From the NCBI GenBank assembly GCA_947471745.1, contig CANJKZ010000008.1:2148001-2212000 (forward strand): DNA of 64,000 nt, read 5' to 3'. Each line of letters starts with the position of its first letter. The stretch's first letter is position 1. Positions 1 through 10,384 of this stretch are shown one piece after another. Source of the DNA: Closterium sp. Naga37s-1 (Eukaryota > Streptophyta > Zygnematophyceae > Desmidiales > Closteriaceae). Position numbers and translations under genes: made by a program. The notes beneath the pieces are model-generated. The model had not been told where the DNA came from and searched no databases. It saw nothing but the letters and a program-made list of their open reading frames with translations.

Positions 1-530
1 TTGCACCCTCAGCTCCAGCACCCCAGAACTAGCACCTCCAGTGCCAGTACCCTCAGCTCTAGCACCCTCAGAACCAGCACCTCTAGTGCCAGCACCCTCA
101 GCTCCAGCACCTCCAGTGCCAGCACCCTCAGCTCTAGCACCGTCAGCTCCAGCACCCTCAGACCCAACACCTTCAGAGCCCGTGCCTCCAACACCAACAC
201 CCCCAGAGTCGACTGCAACCTGTCCCGGTAGTGCCGACTCCAGCTGCGGTGATTGTGAGGACGACTGTGGGGAAGGGGGTGGTACTTGACGTGCTACCGA
301 GGGGAGAGGGGTAGCGTGGGACACACCAGATGGGGCAGAACCAGGGGGGGGCGGGTGTACTGGAGGAGCGGGAGCAAGAGGAGGAGCGGGGGCGAGGAAG
401 ATGGAAGGGGGGGGAACTGGGAGACCTCGACAGGGGTAGCGCGCGTAGTAGGACACAGACTCGTCAAAGGTGACATCACGGTAGTCGAGAAACTGGTGGA
501 GGGGCGGGTGGTAAATCGTGAAGTCAGAGG
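1..530 (-). repeat. low-complexity linker of relic A
   Basis: Degenerate tandem 15-bp-like units (AGCTCCAGCACCCTC and variants at 20-180), then G-rich sequence. In intact copies of this family the integrase and reverse transcriptase are joined by a Gly/Ala/Glu-rich linker made of such units. The reverse transcriptase should lie left of the window. Confidence 0.55.
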
Positions 531-532
531 CG

Positions 533-1250
533 TCTACCGGGAAACCAAGGAAGACAAAGAGGAGGGCATGAGCCGAGAGCTTGTCTGCAGAGGTGCCGCG
601 GACAAGCGCAAGGCAGCCCCAGACTTGAAACTCCGACGCAACACCAGGTGACCCGGTCCAAAGACTGGTCGGTGAAGCCCCTGGCCGGGAGACACAATGC
701 AGAGGTTCAGCTGGTGGGCGGCGTAGAAAACCGCGTAGGGCCACAAAAAATGGGGCGCACGGGCATGGATCATGGAGGTGCGGGCGATCTCCATGACCGA
801 TGCGACGCTCAGCAACCTTATTCTTGCGGGGACTCCGACGCGTCCAGGATTGAGTGATGCCCTACTCGCTGCAAAATCCGCGAAGAATGACAGAGCGAAA
901 CTCACCTCCACCGTCGAAGTGAAGACGAACGACACGACTACCACGACTGGCCTCCGTGGCCAGTAACCACCTGATCAACGTAGAAGCCACGTCAGACTTC
1001 TTTGCCGGGGGGAACACCGTGATGTAATGTGAGTAATCGCAACGACCACCAGAAAGAAGCTCTTCCTCTCGGGCCCAGGGGGAGGGGCGGGGCCCCAGAC
1101 GTCCAAGTGGGGATTCTGGAAGGGTGCGGTGGCTGGACGAAGGGAGGAGGAGTCAGGAGTGGCGCGCAGCCGACCCTCGACGCAAGGAGTGCCCGGCGGC
1201 GCAGGCGAAGGAGGGAGCGATAGAAAGACGCGCAGGAGACCTGAGACAAG
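533..1250 (-). pseudogene. copia integrase remnant (relic A)
   Basis: Pieces of the integrase core appear in different minus-strand frames, including VMEIARTSMIHARAPHFLWP and YAAHQLNLC, which follow the catalytic Glu motif in intact copies. The upstream part (about 950-1,250) shows only short matches to the Cys-rich pre-integrase segment. Several frameshifts make it non-functional. Confidence 0.7.
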
Positions 1251-1253
1251 ATG

Positions 1254-1985
1254 CTAGCTAGCCATGATGCGGAGGCGAAAGAGGGATGGGTGACCAAGAC
1301 GGTGGTGCCACAGGACTGGTGGGTGGGTGAGTGATCGACAAGAGCACGACGCAGCAACCTGACTGGATGTAGCTACCTGAACAGACGCAACTACCTGGGG
1401 AGAGTCATTGCGCATTGTGAAGAGACCTGAGCAGCCTGGCCCCTGGCTAAACGTGGCCAGGGGAGCGTAGGTGTCACCGTCGATGCAGGTCTCATCACGC
1501 TCAGATGGGGGAAACCAGACGCCGACGTGGCGGTCCTGAAGGTATCCAACACCCACCAAGTTCGTGGAGAATGAGGGGACATTAGAGGGGACAGCTGGGC
1601 ACTCGACGGTGGTAGAGCTGCGTGCAACTACTGGTCCTGAAGTAGGATCAGCCCGTGCAACCGGAACCGGAGCAGGAAGCGGAGTGAGAGTCGTGTGGTC
1701 GTGAAAGAAGCATTGAGATGTGCCAGAGTATAACGTGAAAGAGAGCGACGCCTCAACCGAAGGTGCACCTGGGCTAGTAGCTACATAAGCACCTAGACCA
1801 GAATCACAAGCACATACACTAGCAACATGCAAAGAACCTAAACTACGAACACGCGAGCAAACGGATCCAGCAGCACTATAGTCCACATCGGCATACATCA
1901 CAGAGGTGAATTGCAAGGCAGCAAACAACTCTACTGCAGACATCTGAAACAACGATGGACCAAGAGAACGAGCCAGCGGGGCCAA
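1254..1985 (-). pseudogene. copia protease and GAG-pre-integrase fragment (relic A)
   Basis: An open stretch of about 243 codons. It carries the retroviral-type aspartic protease region (SFTLYSGTSQCFF) and, near its end, the GAG-pre-integrase motif VLWHHRLGHPS. Intact relatives in this window have LDSGAS at the protease site; here the catalytic Asp is Tyr, so the protease would be inactive. The stretch lies upstream of the integrase remnant in the normal copia order. Confidence 0.75.
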
Positions 1986-1989
1986 GTCC

Positions 1990-2745
1990 GGTGGGGGGCC
2001 ATCACCGTACTCCGCGCGAAGGCGGTCTGTGAGCAGCGCAAAGCACTGTCCAGTAGGGTGAAAGCGGCCACAGGGCTAACCGTGACATGTCCCAGTATGG
2101 ACAAGGTACTGGCAAAGAGAAGGGTGGGTACCACGGGTTACCCAGCTGGGCGCACCACTGCCACGCCCATCGCCCCCTGGTCCACCAGATCCCCACTGTT
2201 GGGGCTGTTGCGGTGCCTGCCGCTGAACCTGCTGCTTCGACTCCTGCTGCTGCTGCTTCTGTCCTTGCTGCTGCTGCGGTCCTTGCTGTGGCTGCTGCTG
2301 TTGGGCCCGCCGTTGCTGCTGCGCTACTGCCACCACGTACCAACCAGCTGCTCCAGCACCCCCTCCCGTCGGGCCCGCAGGCCCAGTGCAACCTCCACAG
2401 CCGCCTCCACTAGACGCACTAGTACCGCCCCCACCTCCGCCACCCCCTGCATCACCCCCTCCGCCACCACCAACGCCACCACCCTTCCCCCTTTCTTACC
2501 TCCCTTACCCCTGAACTGCCTACCCGCAGTGGACATGGCTGTAGTCTCGTCAGTAACAGGAGACTCAGTGGAGGCAAGAAAAGCAGTGAAGGTGGGGAGC
2601 TGTGGAACAGTACACCTTTGAAAGAGCGGGGGAACTACGGCACCAGAAGCGGAGGCAACGGAGCGGATGCTGGTGCAAGGCGGTCAGGGAGGCAATTGGC
2701 TATGAAGTGAATAGTGATTGAACGATGAACGTTTTCTTGCAATGA
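1990..2745 (-). pseudogene. copia gag remnant (relic A)
   Basis: The minus strand encodes a Gln-rich and then Gly-rich segment (CAG-type repeats at about 2,220-2,330) typical of the gag C-terminus in this element family. At about 2,590-2,725 the DNA is visibly similar to the gag of the element at 51.3-51.5 kb, including a fragment reading ITIHFIANCLPDRLA, in a shifted frame. No zinc knuckle can be read. It is broken by frameshifts and has no usable start. Confidence 0.6.
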
Positions 2746-2829
2746 TTGGCATGGCCCCCGCGGGCCCATCGTGCGTCCCATCGTACGCCCCCCCCCCCCC
2801 CCCACGGGCCCCTCTCGCCACTTTCCACA

Positions 2830-3700
2830 GGGAGTCGGGCTCTGGTCTGTACTCACTACACACTGGGTCCCACCACACTGGGTCAGGTCAGGTCAGGTAG
2901 CTGCTGTGTCGTGCGACTTTCGGTCACTCACCCACCCGTCGGTCTTCTGGCACCACCGTCTATGTCACCCGTCCTTCCCGGGTCTCAGTAGGATGGTACG
3001 TCACCGTCTGGTCTCAGGTCTTCCAGAGTCGCTCGCCCCGCTTCCCCGCTCGCCTGCGCCGCCGTGCACTCCTTGCGTTGAGGGTCGGCAGCGTGCCGCC
3101 CCTCACTCCTTCTCGTTCCCCCCCACCACGACTCCCTTACAGACCCTGCACTTGGACGTCTAGGGCCCCTCCCCGGTCTTGGCCCACGTCAGGAGCGCTA
3201 CTTCCTGATTGTGGTGGAAGACTACTCTCGCTACACCACGGTGTTTCCCTTGCGACGGAAGGCCGACGTGCCTATGTGGGTTTCGCTTGCACTCGGACCG
3301 TGGTGGTGAGTTTCCTTCCACTCGCCTGGAGACGTTCTGTCAGGTTTAGGGGATCATCCAGTCTTACACGCTACCAGACTCGCCGCAGCAGAATGGGGTA
3401 GTCGAGCGACGCATCGGCCTGGTCATGGAGGTTGCCCAGACCTCCATGTGCCATGCCGGTGCACCCCAGTTTCTGTGGCCCCAGGCAGTCCGCTACGCCG
3501 CGCACCAGCTGAACCTGTGGCAAAGTGACGCACGGCCGCGAGTGACGCATGTTTTCCTTTGGACAGGGGCTTGGGGTGTAGCAGCTGACTACCGCGTATG
3601 GGGTTCTCTGGCCCACGTTCGCGCCCCTGGCCCGCATATGCCCCTTTCCCCCCCCGCTGTTCCTCACCCCTGACCCTCCTCCAGTTGCCCCGGTCGCCCC
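2830..3700 (+). pseudogene. copia GAG-pre-integrase and integrase (relic B)
   Basis: The motif VFWHHRLCHPS, the Cys-containing segment PPCTPCVEGRQ, and LQTLHLDV (first integrase Asp) occur between about 2,930 and 3,165. The frame then breaks. VMEVAQTSMCHAGAPQFLWP and YAAHQLNLW follow at 3,422-3,520. The region with the second catalytic Asp is deleted or scrambled, so the integrase is dead. Confidence 0.75.
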
Positions 3701-3779
3701 CCCCCCCCCCCCCCCCTCGCGTCCTGCCCCGTCAGGTGTGTCGCACATCACTCCGCAGTCGTCTCCCCCGCAACATCCA

Positions 3780-4640
3780 GTGCCTGTCGTGTCTGGGGAT
3801 GTGGGAGGTGCAGCTGCGGAAGGGTGAGGGTACTGGGGCTACTGGAGCCGGTGGTGCCGGCTCTGGGGTTGCAGGAGGTGTGGGGGGGGAGGCCCCACCT
3901 GTGGAGGACACGGGTGCCTCAAGTCGGCGGCCTCGCCCCGCCTCACCCCCTTGGCTTCCCGTCAGTTCCGAAGTTCCCTCCTCGTTCGCCTCCGCGTCCA
4001 GTCGCTGCGGAGTCTGGGGGTGTTCCTGCTGGAGGTACTGGAGGCCCTGGGGGTGTTGTCAATGGAGGTTCCGGTTTTGAAGGTGTTGGAGCTATAGGCG
4101 CTGGCACCTCAGCGCCTACACTGCGCACTGTATGTTTCCTGACACGTGGGCAGCGTCTTCTTCGTTTAGAGAGGGAGGCGCGGGAGCGGTTTGAGAGGGC
4201 ACGGCAGCAGCAGCAACAGTAGCAGCACTCTCAATCGGAGCGTTAGGAGAGAGTAGAGGAGGAGCCACAGCCGCACCAGGAGAGAGTAGAGGAGGAGTCA
4301 CGGTCGCAGCAGCAGGTGCAGTTGCAGCCGCACCAGGAGAGAGTAGAGGAGGAGTCCCGGCCGTAGCAGCAGGTGCAGTTGCAGTCGCACCAGGAGAGAG
4401 TAGAGGAGGAGTCCCGGCCGCAGCAGGAGGTGCAGTTGCGGCCGCAGCAGGAGATGGTAGAGGCGGAGTCACGGCCGCAGCAGCAGGTGCAGTTGCAGCC
4501 GCCGCAGGAGAGAGTGGAGGAGGAGCCACACCAGGAGCAGTAGGAGCAGCAGCAGGGGCAGGTGCCACCGCAGTAGACGCTGGAGGAGGCGGAGCAGCAG
4601 CGACTGAGAGACCTGCCTGACCCGGCACCTGCACGCTTGG
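3780..4640 (+). repeat. low-complexity integrase/RT linker (relic B)
   Basis: Gly/Gln/Glu-rich coding-like repeats, with GCAGCAGCAG runs and a roughly 60-bp imperfect tandem unit (about 4,240-4,530) containing AGGAGAGAGTAGAGGAGGAG. The antisense frame is open and Ala/Pro-rich, but only because of the repeat composition. Confidence 0.5.
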
Positions 4641-6749
4641 TCCATGGTCCCCTACCGTCCCCTCATGTTCCACCTGTCGAGTCCCTTGCCTCGTCCCCGA
4701 GGACTCGTCGCTCTCCCCTCAGTTGTGCTGTGTCTCCAGAGCCTCGTCGGTCTCGTTACCGTGCTGGCGGCCCGTTTCACCTTGTACTCCGCTCTCGTGT
4801 TCCACCTCCTCCAGTCCTTCCACAGCCTCCTGAGTCGTCCCTTACTGTGTTTCCCGACCCACTGTCCCACTACCTCCGTGCCTCCCATCCTATCGTCTCC
4901 CGTGTTTTGTCCTTGTTGGTCACTCACCCGACTGCCCCCCCGCTGTCTGTCTCGGCTCTTGTTACCACTGTCGCTGGCTTTGCCTCTTCCCACCGCCTTG
5001 ACTACGCCTCTCACCTGGTGAGCGGCACTACTCGTTCTCCGTCCACTGGGGGTGTTCCTGTTTTTCCCCTAGAGGCCCTGGAGGACAGGCAGTTCCAGCT
5101 TGGTATCCTGGCGGCCGCTGTTCCTCATCTCTGCGCCATGCTGCTTGCCCCTGAGGGGAATCCAGACACCCTTGACATACCGATCCCTCGCACTTACGCC
5201 GAGGAGGTCTCGGGACCGTGGGCTTCGTACTGGATAGCAGCTGAGGAGGCAGAGATGGCATCTTATAGGTCCACAGGCACCTACATCGACGCCGTCCCAC
5301 CACCTGAGGCGAACGTAGTCAGTGGCATGTGGCTCCAGAAGGTGAAGCAGTCGCCTGGAGCACCACTGATGTTTAAGGCGCGCTATGTGGCGAGAGGATT
5401 CAGTCAGCGAGAGGGGGTAGACTTCTTCCAGACCTTCGCTCTCACCCCGAAGATGACAACTCTTTGGGTGTTGCTGCGTATTGTAGCACAGCGCGACTAC
5501 GAGTTGCACTCCCTGGACTTTTCCACCGCGTTCCTTTAGGGGAGCCTGCACGAGCAGATCTGGTTGCGTCGTCCGCCTGGCTTCACTGCACTTCCCCTCC
5601 TGGGACCCAGACGCAAGTGCGTCGACCAGTCTACGGCCTGCGCCAGGCTCCCCGCGAGTGGCACGACACGCTACGTACGACTCTTGCAGCGCTTGACTTC
5701 TTTCCGTCGTTTGCCGACCCGTCGTTGTTCGTCCGCCGCTGCTCGACCCCGTTGTTTGTTCTGGTCTACGTTGACGACCTGGTCTTTGCCACTCCCGACC
5801 GACACGCACTGGCCTCCATGAAGGAGGAACTGCAGAGGAGACACACTTGCACTGACCTTGGTGGGCTGCAGTGCTACCCTGGCCTGCAGATCACTAGGGA
5901 GAGGGCAGCTCGCACCATTACGCTGACGTAGTCGCATATGGTCGAGCAGATCCTCACGCGGTTTCGCTTCCCGTTCTCCAAGGTACAGCTCACCCCTCTT
6001 GCTGTGGATCATGGGCTCACGGCTCCACCTTCAGACGAGCCAAATGAGTCCAGCGGTCCATATCCTGAGCTGGTGGGTTATCTCATGTACCTGATGACCT
6101 GTACTCACCCAGACCTAGCTTACCCTCTTAGCGTCCTTGCTTGCTTTGTTGCGCCTGGGAGACACCGACCTTCCCACTGGTACGCTGCTAAGAGGGTGGC
6201 GAAGTATGTGGCGAGTACATCAGGCATGGGACTTGTCCTTGGAGGGAAGCAGCCAGTTACAGTCACAGGTTTCTCGGAGTCGTCGTGGGCCGACGATGCT
6301 GAGCCGCTGCGGTCTACATAGGGTTACTGCTTCAGCCTTGGGACCGGAGTTGTTTTGTGGAGGTCGACTAGGGCGTCGTCCGTCTCCAGTTCCAGCTGTG
6401 AGGCAGAGGTGTACGATGCGGCCATGGCCGCCTAGGAGCTTCGCTGGCTGACTTTCCTCCTCACTGACCTTGGTGAGCGGCCTAGCTCTCCCCCAGTCTT
6501 GTTCGCTGACAACATGTCTGCTATCCTGTTGTGCGAGGAGCCCCAACTGGTTGGGAAGGCGAAGCACATCCAGCTTCGTTACTTCTTTCTGCGCGAGGTG
6601 CAGTAGCGTGGCCAGGCACTCGTGAGACGTGTGGTCTCTGAGGCCAACACAGCAGATATTTTCACCAAGGCGTTGCCGCCCTGTGACCACCAGCATTTCT
6701 GCACCCAGCTAGGCCTTGTGTCTACAGACCCTCACCTGCTTGCGTAGAG
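4640..6749 (+). pseudogene. copia reverse transcriptase and RNase H (relic B)
   Basis: Copia RT motifs are clear: ARGFSQREGVDFFQTF, LHSLDFSTAFL, VYGLRQAPREWHDTLR, VYVDDLVFA, then the RNase H part with GPYPELVGYLMYLMTCT, SWADDAEPL and ANTADIFTKALPPCDHQ. In-frame stops lie at 5,537-5,539, about 5,929, 6,319-6,321 and in the RNase H tail, and a frameshift lies near 5,560-5,610. Not functional. Confidence 0.88.
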
Positions 6750-6920
6750 ATGCTTTGTCTTGAACTCTTGCATCTCACTATCATTGCTATATCTCTGCTT
6801 GTGGACTGGCCTTGTGGCTCCTTGCTTCCGTAGAGATGCTTGTCTTGCTTGTTTTGTACTCTTGCATCTCCTATATCTGCTATATACTTGCATGTGGACT
6901 GGCCTTGTGGCACCTTCATG
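6729..6920 (+). repeat. tandem duplication in the 3' untranslated part of relic B
   Basis: Two imperfect copies of about 90 bp (6,729-6,815 and 6,823-6,920). Each runs from GTAGAGATGCTT through CTCTTGCATCTC to GTGGACTGGCCTTGTGGC. Other copia copies in the window have a single copy of the CTGGCCTTGTGGC segment before their polypurine tract. Confidence 0.6.
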
Positions 6921-6932
6921 CCAATCATTGTT

Positions 6933-7427
6933 TCACCCAGGATCGAAGCAGGGCGGGCGCTGCGGCTTGAGTGGCATTGGCTCCATGATGTCGTTGTTGC
7001 CACTCGTTGCGGCGAACTCCACGTGCCGGCGGACTTCGCGAGGCCCTTGTGTGCCTGTTGCAGCCCTGTTCCTCTCCATGCCAGGCATTGAGTGAGCTGC
7101 GCCATCACTAGCTACGCCTGAGCGTTGTCCCATGCTGTCGTTCTGTGTCGGTGTGCCTGATGAGATGACGATCGGCTCCTCCGATTGTGCAGGTGGATTT
7201 GCAAGTGCATGTGTTGGCGTTGGTGCATTCACCGTCGATTGCTGGCGAGCGGAGTCGCGTTCCGCCGTGAGTGTCACAATTTCGAGCGCCGAATCTTCGA
7301 GTTGGCACACGAGACGGTCGAGCTGCTCCTGCGTTAGTGTCGCGAGATTAATGTCGGCCATGGCGGGGGTGTCGGGCAAGCTCAGCGAGAGCCTCTGTCG
7401 TGGCCGTGCGTGCTTACGAGAGAGCAC
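6933..7427 (-). pseudogene. retroelement gag N-terminal fragment
   Basis: About 164 codons on the minus strand. A probable internal start (MADINLATLTQEQLDRLV) leads into a segment with a coiled-coil tendency (LEDSALEIVTLTAERDSARQ) and then a Pro/Thr-rich part ending PLKPQRPPCFDPG. The last motif resembles the start of the gag domain in Ty3/gypsy-type elements (P-P-x-F-D-G). The frame is cut at the junction with relic B. A primer-binding site and LTR-like sequence lie directly upstream. Family assignment (gypsy-like) is inference. Confidence 0.5.
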
Positions 7428-7527
7428 TTCGAGCGGCGGTGCTTGTTCGCTGAGAGACGTCTACCCCCCCCAAAAAATGAGATAGTGGGGAAGCGAAGGT
7501 GTGGGTGCGGTCCGAGAGGAGATCGTA

Positions 7528-7541
7528 GGCTCTTAATACCA
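7528..7541 (-). other. primer-binding site (initiator tRNA-Met-like)
   Basis: The minus strand reads TGGTATTAAGAGCC two bases after an LTR-like end (CGTAACA). It is close to the plant initiator-Met primer site TGGTATCAGAGC and lies upstream of the gag fragment in the right orientation. Confidence 0.55.
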
Positions 7542-7543
7542 AG

Positions 7544-7900
7544 TGTTACGAGTGCAATTGAGCGAGCGAGCGAGAATTGCACTATCGAAGCAAAACAATA
7601 CAATGAGCGAAAGCATGCGCGGAGAATATATAGCGAACTAGAGTGGTAACGGTAACGCGAGGAATTGGGGTGCGCTACGGGCCTAGCGCCGAGGTTGGGA
7701 TATGTCGAGGCGGAGGTCCGGATCGCGGGTTACCAACCGAACCGTGAGGTTGGGTCGCATCGTGAATAGTGGCGGGAGTCGTAGTCGAGGCGAGTGTCGC
7801 GAGCGGGTAACGTTTCACTGTTTGGGTGCCGATGGCGGGAATGGTCTTGTACGCGGTAAGCAGGGGCGCGAAGTAAGGAAAAGGAATTTTCCTTAGAGTA
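7544..7900 (-). repeat. LTR-like sequence (5' LTR of the gag fragment)
   Basis: Ends in CGTAACA just before the primer-binding site on the minus strand. The same sequence occurs in inverted orientation at 59,780-60,078: both share AGTGCAATT, TTGCACTATCGAAG, CAATACAATGAGCGAA and, further in, GCGGGTTACCA and GTACGCGGTA. The far end of the LTR is not defined; 7,900-8,249 shows no recognisable feature. Confidence 0.5.
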
Positions 7901-8249
7901 ATCCTGTTTGAGGTGGCAAAGTCTAGGGGTTGGTTTGGCAATTGACTGTGCGACGCCTCCCATTTTTGCCTCTGAAGCAATTGCAAACCATTTTGATGGT
8001 ACATGAGACTGGCAAGATGCTCGAACATTTTGCTGGTGTTCTAGCTTTGGCACCGAACCAATTTCAGTGCCTAGATGGTTCGGACACAAACTGCGATTTA
8101 TGTTTCCTTCGCTCCCCTCGTCACAACGCTCGTCATTCTATACACCTCGCCAACCAATCCTAACCAAAGTGAAGTCATCAACTGCAAAACAAATGATCTA
8201 CGTGAGACCCTGGTTTTAAAAAAATCACATAAGATATTCAATCAAACAT

Positions 8250-8885
8250 TTAATTCAGGGGGGCAATAGCATATAGCTTCATGCCCTTCTTGGAACAATC
8301 CTTCCCCACAGTGCTTATCATGTAAGAAGCAGAAGTACCAAGTGCGTAGGACTTGTAACCCTTGCTCGAAGGCTTCACAAGCATTTTCGAGACGGACTTC
8401 TTATCGCATGCATCCATCGCTATCTGAGTAGGGACCAAAGCCAGGCTGTGCTTGCGAGATAAGCCGAAGCGGCTAGCAGTGCTCCACTTGAAGACTGCAG
8501 AAATGGGCGAGAAACCAAATGCATACACATGGGCCAAGAGAAATCCAGAACTGCACTCATATTATGCAGCAAAACAGGTGCGCATTGTTCCATGGCATGG
8601 GAGAGGGTGACTAAGCCTTTGTTTACCCTCTCATGTGAAAGTGATGAATCCAGGGCATGGGTAATCTGCAGTGTAATGTATCATATATGCGGAATGACGG
8701 CCTTATTTGCGATAAGTTATCGGGTGCTCTCCCACGTCGTACCACGAATCAACTCCCACATGATCCCAGTTATAACGCGGCGTACCTAAGATATCCTCAG
8801 GTCTGGGTGAGGGCGATGTCGGCATTTTCCAATCTTTGACGCCGGGCCAGCCCTTCTTGCCGCCAACAATGATCGTCGTGGCATG
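8250..8885 (-). CDS. phytocyanin-like (ENODL-type) protein, 5' end missing
   Basis: Two exons on the minus strand, 8,786-8,885 and 8,250-8,494, with a 291-bp intron (donor TTAG|GTACGC, acceptor TTTCTGCAG|TC). Joined they encode 114 residues of a cupredoxin fold. The start TTIIVGGKKGW matches the phytocyanin opening, the splice junction reads EDILVFKW as in GDxLVFxY, then RKHSLALV, MDACD, and a C-terminus YMISTVGKDCSKKGMKLYAI. The two Cys of the family disulfide are kept. Of the copper ligands, His (KHS) and Met (GMK) remain, but the Cys is Ser and the second His is Asp, so copper binding is unlikely, as in early-nodulin-like proteins. Phytocyanins are normally secreted or GPI-anchored; the signal-peptide exon is absent. 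An acceptor (CCCAATCAG) opens exon 1 here, and an LTR element begins 65 bp upstream. Confidence 0.72.
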
Positions 8886-8950
8886 CTGATTGGGACAAGA
8901 GGCATTTATTCAGTCGTTTTAGACAAGGACTGCTTGCCCACTGCTGTGGC

Positions 8951-9016
8951 CCCTAATTGGGCTGTACTCACTATAGAGTACCCCACTGCAGGCTAGACAA
9001 TTATAACATTCTGACA
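8951..9016 (-). repeat. truncated 3' LTR of the non-autonomous element
   Basis: Matches the first 66 bp (element orientation) of the LTR at 10,242-10,384 and starts TGTCAGAATG after the polypurine tract at 9,017-9,028. About 77 bp of its far end is missing. Confidence 0.72.
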
Positions 9017-9659
9017 CACCCCCATAGCCAAAGTGGGGTGTAATCAGCACAACAAGCAAGCATAGTAATAGTTCACAATTATAAGCAAAGCTAGTGGTAG
9101 TCACAGCGGGCAAGTGAGGAGGAGGAGGGACTGTGAGAAGAGAGAAGATGAGAGACGGCGGCTGAAGCTGCAGACACACGGGCAACAGGAGCTGCTGGCA
9201 CAGTGGCTACCGGGACAGTGCGCCCCGGACTACTGGAGTAACTGGCTCACGGGCTACGAGGAGCTACAGGAGCAACGGACCCTCGGGCGACAGGCGCAGC
9301 AGACTCTCTGGGCTACCAGGACAGTGCGCCCCGGACTACAGGTGCTGCGGACGACAAGACAGCAGCCCCCGCTCAACCTCCTCCAACTGTCCCACACACC
9401 CCCCACACACCCACTGCTTCACTCCTAACTCCACTTGCACGTCACCCCCCTAGTACCACTCCTTCGGCTCCCACACACCCACCCCCCTCAGCGGCAGCTG
9501 CAGCACTGGGAGACGGAGGAGGAGGAGGAGTAGGGGACGACGCACAGAAACCGCACCCCCATACCCCCCACCCCCAAACCCTAATTCAGGAGAACGGGCA
9601 GCAGCAGGGGTGGGGCGCCGTCAGAAGCACGGGGGACAGCGGGCAGCGCAGGGGCAGAG

Positions 9660-10130
9660 AAAACAGGGCGCCCACGGGCCTGGCGCAGCCCGTACGAACC
9701 GCGTGCGGGCGGCCCGAGGCGCGCCCTGGCCTGACGTAGTCCGTACGGGCCGCGCGCGGGCCTGGCGCTGCCCGTACGGGCCGCGCGCGGGCCTGGCGCA
9801 GCCCGTACGGGCCGCGCGCGGGCCTGGCGCAGCCCGTACGGGCCGCGCGCAGGCTGTACGGGCCGCGCGCGGGCCCTACGCAGGTCGCGCAGGCCGCGAT
9901 GGGCGACGGGGGGCGACGCGCGGGTCCCCGTCGCCCGTCGCAGCGCCTCCCGGGAGCGACGCGCGGAGTGACGGGGCAGAAAGCCGCCGCGCGCCTCGGG
10001 GCGCACGGCGGGCAGAAAACCGCCGCGCACCTCGGGGCGCACGGCGGGCAGAAAACCGCCGCGCGCCTCGGGGCGCACGGCGGGCAGAAAACCGCCGCAC
10101 GCTCCGAGCGCGCGGCGGGATGAAAAATCC
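9660..10130. repeat. GC-rich tandem repeats in the element leader
   Basis: Two arrays. At about 9,740-9,870 a 31-bp unit (CCCGTACGGGCCGCGCGCGG and on) is repeated about four to five times with variants. At about 9,990-10,110 a 36-bp unit containing GGGCGCACGGCGGGCAGAAA is repeated three to four times. Reading frames here are open only because of composition. Confidence 0.7.
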
Positions 10131-10224
10131 GTCGCACGCCACGGGGCGTGCAACACACAGAGTAGCAGTAGCAGTGGAAGCAGTGAGGTGGTGGGCCCAC
10201 CCACAGGATCGACCCAAGGGGATC

Positions 10225-10241
10225 GACCTGCTCTGATAGCA
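10225..10241 (-). other. primer-binding site (initiator tRNA-Met-like)
   Basis: The minus strand reads TGCTATCAGAGCAGG immediately after the LTR end GACA. One base differs from TGGTATCAGAGC. Confidence 0.65.
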
Positions 10242-10384
10242 TGTCAGAACTAGCAGTAGAAAGTAAGAATGAAGAAAGGAGGAGGTTCACTAGCAAGCAG
10301 TTGGATACATATAGCAAACCCTAATTGGGCTGTACTCACTATAGAGTACCCCACTGCAGGCTAGACAATTATAACATTCTGACA
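10242..10384 (-). repeat. 5' LTR of the non-autonomous element
   Basis: Reads TGTCAGAATG...TTCTGACA on the minus strand, with short inverted ends, and is followed by a primer-binding site. Confidence 0.75.

Larger units (their letters stand above)
1..2745 (-). mobile_element. Ty1/copia relic A, truncated at the left edge
   Basis: Minus-strand remains of a copia polyprotein. Reading leftward one meets gag remnants (about 2,745-2,000), protease and GAG-pre-integrase (1,985-1,254), integrase (about 1,200-533) and a low-complexity Leu/Glu or Ser/Thr-looking linker (530-1) that runs off the window. Frames shift several times and no LTR is present, so this is a dead copy. The gag part aligns by eye with the gag of the element at 52 kb. 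Its right end meets relic B, on the opposite strand, at about 2,745-2,775. Confidence 0.85.
2775..6925 (+). mobile_element. Ty1/copia relic B
   Basis: Plus-strand copia remains beginning inside the protease end (SGSGLYSLHTGS-like, about 2,830) and running through GAG-pre-integrase, integrase, linker, reverse transcriptase and RNase H to a stop near 6,746. Stops and frameshifts occur throughout. A 3' untranslated segment follows (CTGGCCTTGTGGC motif shared with other copies here), but no polypurine tract or LTR; at about 6,930 it abuts a gag fragment of a different element on the other strand. Confidence 0.85.
8951..10384 (-). mobile_element. non-autonomous LTR element (about 1.4 kb)
   Basis: An LTR of 143 bp lies at 10,242-10,384. 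A shortened copy (66 bp) lies at 8,951-9,016; the shared part runs from CCCTAATTGGGC to ATAACATTCTGACA and appears identical. A primer-binding site follows the complete LTR, and a polypurine tract (CTATGGGGGTG) precedes the short one. The internal 1.2 kb holds only GC-rich tandem repeats and pyrimidine-rich sequence, with no gag or pol, so it must depend on another element. The 3' LTR is cut at 8,950, next to the phytocyanin-like gene. Confidence 0.75.

Noticed and set aside
4116-4673. A 185-codon Ala/Pro/Thr-rich minus-strand frame
   Set aside because: It is antisense to the repetitive linker of copia relic B.
9581-10317. Long Arg/Ala/Pro-rich frames on both strands
   Set aside because: They lie in GC-rich tandem repeats of the LTR element leader; several frames are open at once and none has a domain.
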